The notes under the pieces are model-generated. The model had not been told where the DNA came from. It was given only the letters and a program-made list of their open reading frames with translations, and searched no databases. Position numbers and translations under genes: made by a program. 31,840 bases of DNA from a virus, in IMG/VR virus record IMGVR_UViG_3300021197_000596, positions 1 to 31,840 of that record; one strand, given 5' to 3'. Below are positions 29,213 through 31,840 of this stretch, one piece after another. Positions within the stretch are counted from its first letter, which is position 1, and each line of letters opens with the position of its first letter.

Positions 29213-30232
29213 ATGGCACTCACTATAAATCATCAGACCAATGACATTTCGGCAACCAGCGGGTCTATGACTATAGATGGCGCTGCCGTAGGTGGCGGCG
29301 GTAGTTACACTTTACCGACTGCCTCTGGCTCTACTCTTGGTGGAATAAAGATTGGCTCGGGCTTATCCATCGATGGATCAGGGGTTGTCACTGCTTCTGG
29401 TGGTGGCGGTGGCGGTGCTGATCTTTACGCTGCCAACGAAAGCTCACCATCAGCCCAGCCTTCAGCCACCGGGACGAACTCAATTGCTATAGGTGAATCC
29501 GCTGTCTCAACAGGGCGTAGGTCACTCGCCGTGGGTACATCAAGAGCGGCTGGGAATTACTCAGTAGCTATGATGATCGGCAGCAACTCAACATCTTATG
29601 GCACATACGGTGGTAGTCGCAACTTGGCGATGGGGGAGTTAGCTAGATCGACGTTTGGAAGTTACGCACTTGGCGCTCAAGCGCGCGCTGAAGGTGAGAA
29701 GTCTTACGTAATCGGCACAGAGTCTACTGCCGTAAGAAAACGCTCTATGGCTTTTGGGTATCAATCTCAACCCGCGAGCGAAGACACGCTTTCTTTTGCT
29801 GGTGGACAGTTCTCCTCAAAAGGAGACGGGCAAAGGTCTTTTGCAGCACTAAGATGCTCGACAACTAATGCAACTCCAGCAACCTTAACAACTAACGACA
29901 ATGGTGCTGTAAGCAGCAACAACCAAATCATACTGCCTAACAACTCAGCTTTTGTTTTCACAGGAGCTTTGATTGCGCGAGAACAGGCAAGCTCTGGCAC
30001 TGACGTTGGCGCTTGGAAAGTCGAAGGCACCATACGCCGCGAGGGTTCGGCGGGTACAACCACTCTAATACACAACACTGTTACTGCTATAGGCACTGCA
30101 CCTTCTGGTTGGTCACTAGCTATCACGGCTGACACTACTTATGGCGCTGCCAAATTTGCAGTCACTGGCGCAGCGTCAACAAACATCCGCTGGGTTCTGA
30201 AGTTGGACACAGCAGAAGTATCATATGCCTAG
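29213..30232 (+). CDS. Second, shorter tail fibre/receptor-binding protein
   Basis: This 339-residue paralogue has its own short N-terminus (MALTINHQTNDISATSGSMT, a common opening of marine phage fibres). A 33-residue segment is identical to the large fibre (residues 36-68). YadA-head-like repeats follow (about 80-190: SIAIGESAVSTGRRSLAVGT ...), then a C-terminal domain (about 220-339) homologous to that of the large fibre (ATP..LTTND, NNSA..F.G..(V/I)AR, AWKVEG.IRRE, VTGAASTNI). It lacks the T7 anchor, so it may attach to the large fibre or the tail differently. The AAAGGAG ribosome site is strong. It is probably an alternative or accessory receptor binder. Confidence 0.82.
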   Translation: MALTINHQTNDISATSGSMTIDGAAVGGGGSYTLPTASGSTLGGIKIGSGLSIDGSGVVTASGGGGGGADLYAANESSPSAQPSATGTNSIAIGESAVSTGRRSLAVGTSRAAGNYSVAMMIGSNSTSYGTYGGSRNLAMGELARSTFGSYALGAQARAEGEKSYVIGTESTAVRKRSMAFGYQSQPASEDTLSFAGGQFSSKGDGQRSFAALRCSTTNATPATLTTNDNGAVSSNNQIILPNNSAFVFTGALIAREQASSGTDVGAWKVEGTIRREGSAGTTTLIHNTVTAIGTAPSGWSLAITADTTYGAAKFAVTGAASTNIRWVLKLDTAEVSYA

Positions 30233-30245
30233 AAGGAGATAACCA

Positions 30246-30551
30246 ATGGCTATTCAACACACTATTTCACAAAATGCTTCTCAATACGGCATTAGTTTTA
30301 ACGATGCGTACTATAGAATCGTGACGGCAAGCATCTCGCGTCAACTTGGTACAGATCCCAAGTTTATGGTCATGATCGATCTAAGCGCATATGCCACAAG
30401 CAGCCCAACCTCAGATACCAGAGAAGTTGATTTTGCTCGTTTTGAAACGGCGCTGGATAACGTTAATGCTTCATCAGGCGATACCTTCTTAGACAAGTGC
30501 TATACGTGGGTAATGGCTCAAGATGCAATGTCTGGATCTACAGCGGTGTAA
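30246..30551 (+). CDS. Conserved small protein after tail fibres
   Basis: This 101-residue protein starts MAIQHTISQNASQYGISFNDAYYRIVTASISRQ and contains KFMVMIDLSAYAT and REVDFARFET, ending CYTWVMAQDAMSGSTAV. From memory, nearly the same protein follows the tail fibre genes in many marine phages; its function is unknown. It could be a fibre chaperone or a tail component. AAGGAG precedes the ATG. Confidence 0.6.
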   Translation: MAIQHTISQNASQYGISFNDAYYRIVTASISRQLGTDPKFMVMIDLSAYATSSPTSDTREVDFARFETALDNVNASSGDTFLDKCYTWVMAQDAMSGSTAV

Positions 30552-30554
30552 GTT

Positions 30555-30746
30555 ATGGATAAACGAACAGTATCATCTGCCCATCAGCGTGTTGACGAGC
30601 TTGACACGCGGATAGTCAAAGTAGAGGTGCAGCTAGAAGAGCGCTGGAAAGAAACAATTCTGCGGATAAAGCGGATTGAATCTATTCTCATAGGAACTGC
30701 TGGTGCAACAATCGCTTTGCTTTTGACTATGATGTACAACTTCTAA
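30555..30746 (+). CDS. Coiled-coil plus C-terminal membrane protein (XhlA/holin-like)
   Basis: The 63-residue protein has a charged helix (VDELDTRIVKVEVQLEERWKETILRIKRIE) followed by one C-terminal membrane segment (ILIGTAGATIALLLTMMYNF). This is the plan of XhlA-type lysis accessory proteins and small phage holin-like proteins. As first gene of the lysis cassette it probably helps disrupt or regulate the inner membrane. The start lies three bases after the previous stop. Confidence 0.65.
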   Translation: MDKRTVSSAHQRVDELDTRIVKVEVQLEERWKETILRIKRIESILIGTAGATIALLLTMMYNF

Positions 30747-30755
30747 GAGAAATAA

Positions 30756-30866
30756 ATGGTACATGTATATCAATTGAACCCACATTTGCGCCCTGCCCCG
30801 GTGAAAAAACAGGAAAAGCCTCCTGTTAAAAAGCGCAAGCCGCCAAAAAAGAAGGCAACAAAATAA
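30756..30866 (+). CDS. Tiny Lys/Pro-rich protein in lysis cassette
   Basis: ATG 30756 to TAA 30864-30866 encodes 36 residues, MVHVYQLNPHLRPAPVKK followed by QEKPPVKKRKPPKKKATK. The stop overlaps the next ATG as TAATG, which argues that it is translated. The C-terminal half is almost only Lys, Pro and Arg, so it should bind nucleic acid, membrane or peptidoglycan surfaces by charge. The function is unknown. Confidence 0.55.
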   Translation: MVHVYQLNPHLRPAPVKKQEKPPVKKRKPPKKKATK

Positions 30867-31327
30867 TGCTTGCTGAACTAGCAGCGGCCAACGCAGCTTA
30901 TTCAACAATCAAAAAGTTTGTATCTAATGGCAAAGAGGTTAGTGATTTTCTTTCGCCTCTTAAAAATCTTGTTGGCGCAGAGGAAGATCTAAGGGCAAGA
31001 GGCAATCGTAAGAAAGACGGTTTGTTTTCTAAAGTTATGGGCAAGTCTGCTGATGACTTTGATGAGTTCATTGCTTTGCAACAGATACAAGAGCAACGAA
31101 AAGAATTAGAATCTATTTGTCGCTTGTATGGCAAGCCCGGCACTTGGGATTCCTTCTTAGCTTTTGAGGCTAAAATGCGCGTTCAGCGAAAGAAGGAAGC
31201 TGAGGCAAGGCAGCGCCAAATAGCAGCAACCATCCGCTATATTTCATGGGGTTTGATTACTGCGCTTAGCATTGGCGGTTTTGCTTTGCTGTATTTTTTC
31301 ACTGAATTTTTGAAAGGGATGAAATGA
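30866..31327 (+). CDS. Membrane-anchored coiled-coil protein of lysis region
   Basis: The 153-residue protein starts MLAELAAANAAYSTIKKFVSNGKEVSDFLSP. Its middle is charged and helical (DFDEFIALQQIQEQRKELESICRLYGKPGTWDSFLAFEAKMRVQRKKEAEARQRQ), with one C-terminal membrane segment (about 122-145, ISWGLITALSIGGFALLYFF). The AELAAANAA.. and YGxPGxWDxFxxFxA text recurs in marine phages in the same position, from memory. It may be a spanin-like or holin-regulating protein. It is coupled to both neighbours. Confidence 0.65.
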   Translation: MLAELAAANAAYSTIKKFVSNGKEVSDFLSPLKNLVGAEEDLRARGNRKKDGLFSKVMGKSADDFDEFIALQQIQEQRKELESICRLYGKPGTWDSFLAFEAKMRVQRKKEAEARQRQIAATIRYISWGLITALSIGGFALLYFFTEFLKGMK

Positions 31328-31530
31328 CAATAGCAATGGAACGCATACTGGCGTGGAAGCTACTGCCGCGCGTTATGATGGCGGTGATGTGCTACGCATA
31401 TCTGGACGTCCTAAATTGGTTTATGACGCTGCCGCCAGAGGCCATGACATCCCAAGCCACCGCGCTGACTGCGACTGTGACGGGTGCAATGACAGGTGCC
31501 TTTGCGGTTTGGCTGGGGCATGAGAAATGA
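31324..31530 (+). CDS. Two-TM holin-like membrane protein
   Basis: The 68-residue protein starts MTIAMERILAWKLLPRVMMAVMCYAYLDVLNWFMTLP, with a first membrane segment near 14-36. A second lies near 44-64 (ATALTATVTGAMTGAFAVWLG). The size, the two segments and the lysis-cassette context suggest a holin or a related inner-membrane protein. ATGA overlaps link it to the genes on both sides. Confidence 0.65.
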   Translation: MTIAMERILAWKLLPRVMMAVMCYAYLDVLNWFMTLPPEAMTSQATALTATVTGAMTGAFAVWLGHEK

Positions 31531-31840
31531 GTTTTCTGTCAGACTTAATCTCACCAGCAACAGAGCTAGCGGGCAAGTTTATTAAAGACAAAGATCAGGC
31601 TGCACGCTTGGCGCATGAGCTGTCAACGATGGCTGACCGTCACGCTCAACAAGCTTTACTTGCTCAGATTGAGGTCAACAAAGCGGAAGCTTCTGGCAAC
31701 TGGTTTGCGGCGAGCTGGCGGCCCTTGTGTGGCTACGTGTGCGTACTTGGACTGATGGTAAACTTTCTGGTTTCACCAATTGCAGCGGGCTTTGGCTTTA
31801 TAGTTCCACAAGCTGATACATCAGTGATGCTTCCTATTCT
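31527..31840 (+). CDS. 3-TM holin (GTA-type), cut by right window edge
   Basis: The frame is open from ATG 31527, which overlaps the previous TGA as ATGA, to the window end (104 codons). It starts MSFLSDLISPATELAGKFI and has a charged helix ending LLAQIEVNKAEASGNWFAASWRPLCGYVC, followed by hydrophobic segments. The 'QieVNkaEA....fvagWRP..Gwvc' wording is the signature of the 3-TM holin family first described in gene transfer agents. The C-terminus lies outside the window. Endolysin and remaining lysis genes are not seen and would lie beyond the edge. Confidence 0.8.
   Translation, partial: MSFLSDLISPATELAGKFIKDKDQAARLAHELSTMADRHAQQALLAQIEVNKAEASGNWFAASWRPLCGYVCVLGLMVNFLVSPIAAGFGFIVPQADTSVMLPI

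Overview
This window is most of the genome of a short-tailed (podovirus-type) bacteriophage. The virion genes are those of a T7-like particle: head-tail connector portal, scaffold, coat, tail tubular proteins A and B, a block of large internal virion proteins, and trimeric tail fibres. There is no phage RNA polymerase, DNA polymerase or helicase in the window, so transcription and fork replication would depend on the host. The gene set resembles the RNA-polymerase-less marine podoviruses of the HTVC010P kind (from memory). The best host clue is a perfect GTTC-N7-GTTC element, the LexA (SOS) box of Alphaproteobacteria, at 4635-4649, plus a phage gene for a LexA-type DNA-binding domain of alphaproteobacterial flavour. 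I infer a marine alphaproteobacterial host. The base composition, about half G+C in the replication module by hand count, argues against a very AT-rich SAR11-type genome.

Layout. (1) 1-153: the 3' end of a rightward gene cut by the left edge. The right edge stops inside a lysis cassette, so the two edges probably join in a circular or permuted genome. (2) 148-4619: a tightly coupled leftward operon. Read in its own direction it holds two small proteins, a serine site-specific recombinase, a winged-helix regulator, two hypotheticals, a YqaJ-type exonuclease, a RecT annealing protein and finally a LexA DNA-binding domain with no autocleavage domain. (3) 4620-4718: the divergent control region, with the SOS box overlapping the -35 zone of an extended -10 promoter. 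(4) 4719-7584: a rightward early operon of a ribbon-helix-helix regulator, a DUF1064 nuclease, a DnaA-domain-IV-like protein, a zinc-ribbon protein, a PD-(D/E)XK nuclease, two small proteins and an O-like replication initiator. The initiator gene carries what looks like the phage origin: two perfect DnaA boxes 21 bp apart, three copies of a 16-bp palindromic iteron and an AT-rich tract. (5) 7585-7726: a gap across which the strand composition flips from C-rich to G-rich. (6) 7730-14221: SSB, terminase subunits, a GNAT-like protein, small proteins, portal, a Bbp19-like protein and scaffold. (7) 14222-14406: a leader with direct repeats and a predicted three-way-junction RNA just before the coat gene. 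(8) 14407-26253: coat, probable decoration protein, tail tubes and four internal virion proteins. (9) 26304-30232: two paralogous tail fibres. (10) 30246-31840: small membrane and lysis proteins, ending in a truncated 3-TM holin.

How it may work together. Host LexA, the phage LexA-like domain, or both, would hold the central promoter through the SOS box. DNA damage would then release the early operon. The DnaA-like domain, the O-like initiator and the DnaA-box/iteron origin would recruit host replication machinery, while RecT, the exonuclease and SSB provide recombination. Three phage proteins look like host regulators reduced to their DNA-binding part (LexA, DnaA, and an NrdR- or Ogr-like zinc ribbon). 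That pattern, together with the SOS-box switch, is the most interesting system in the window.
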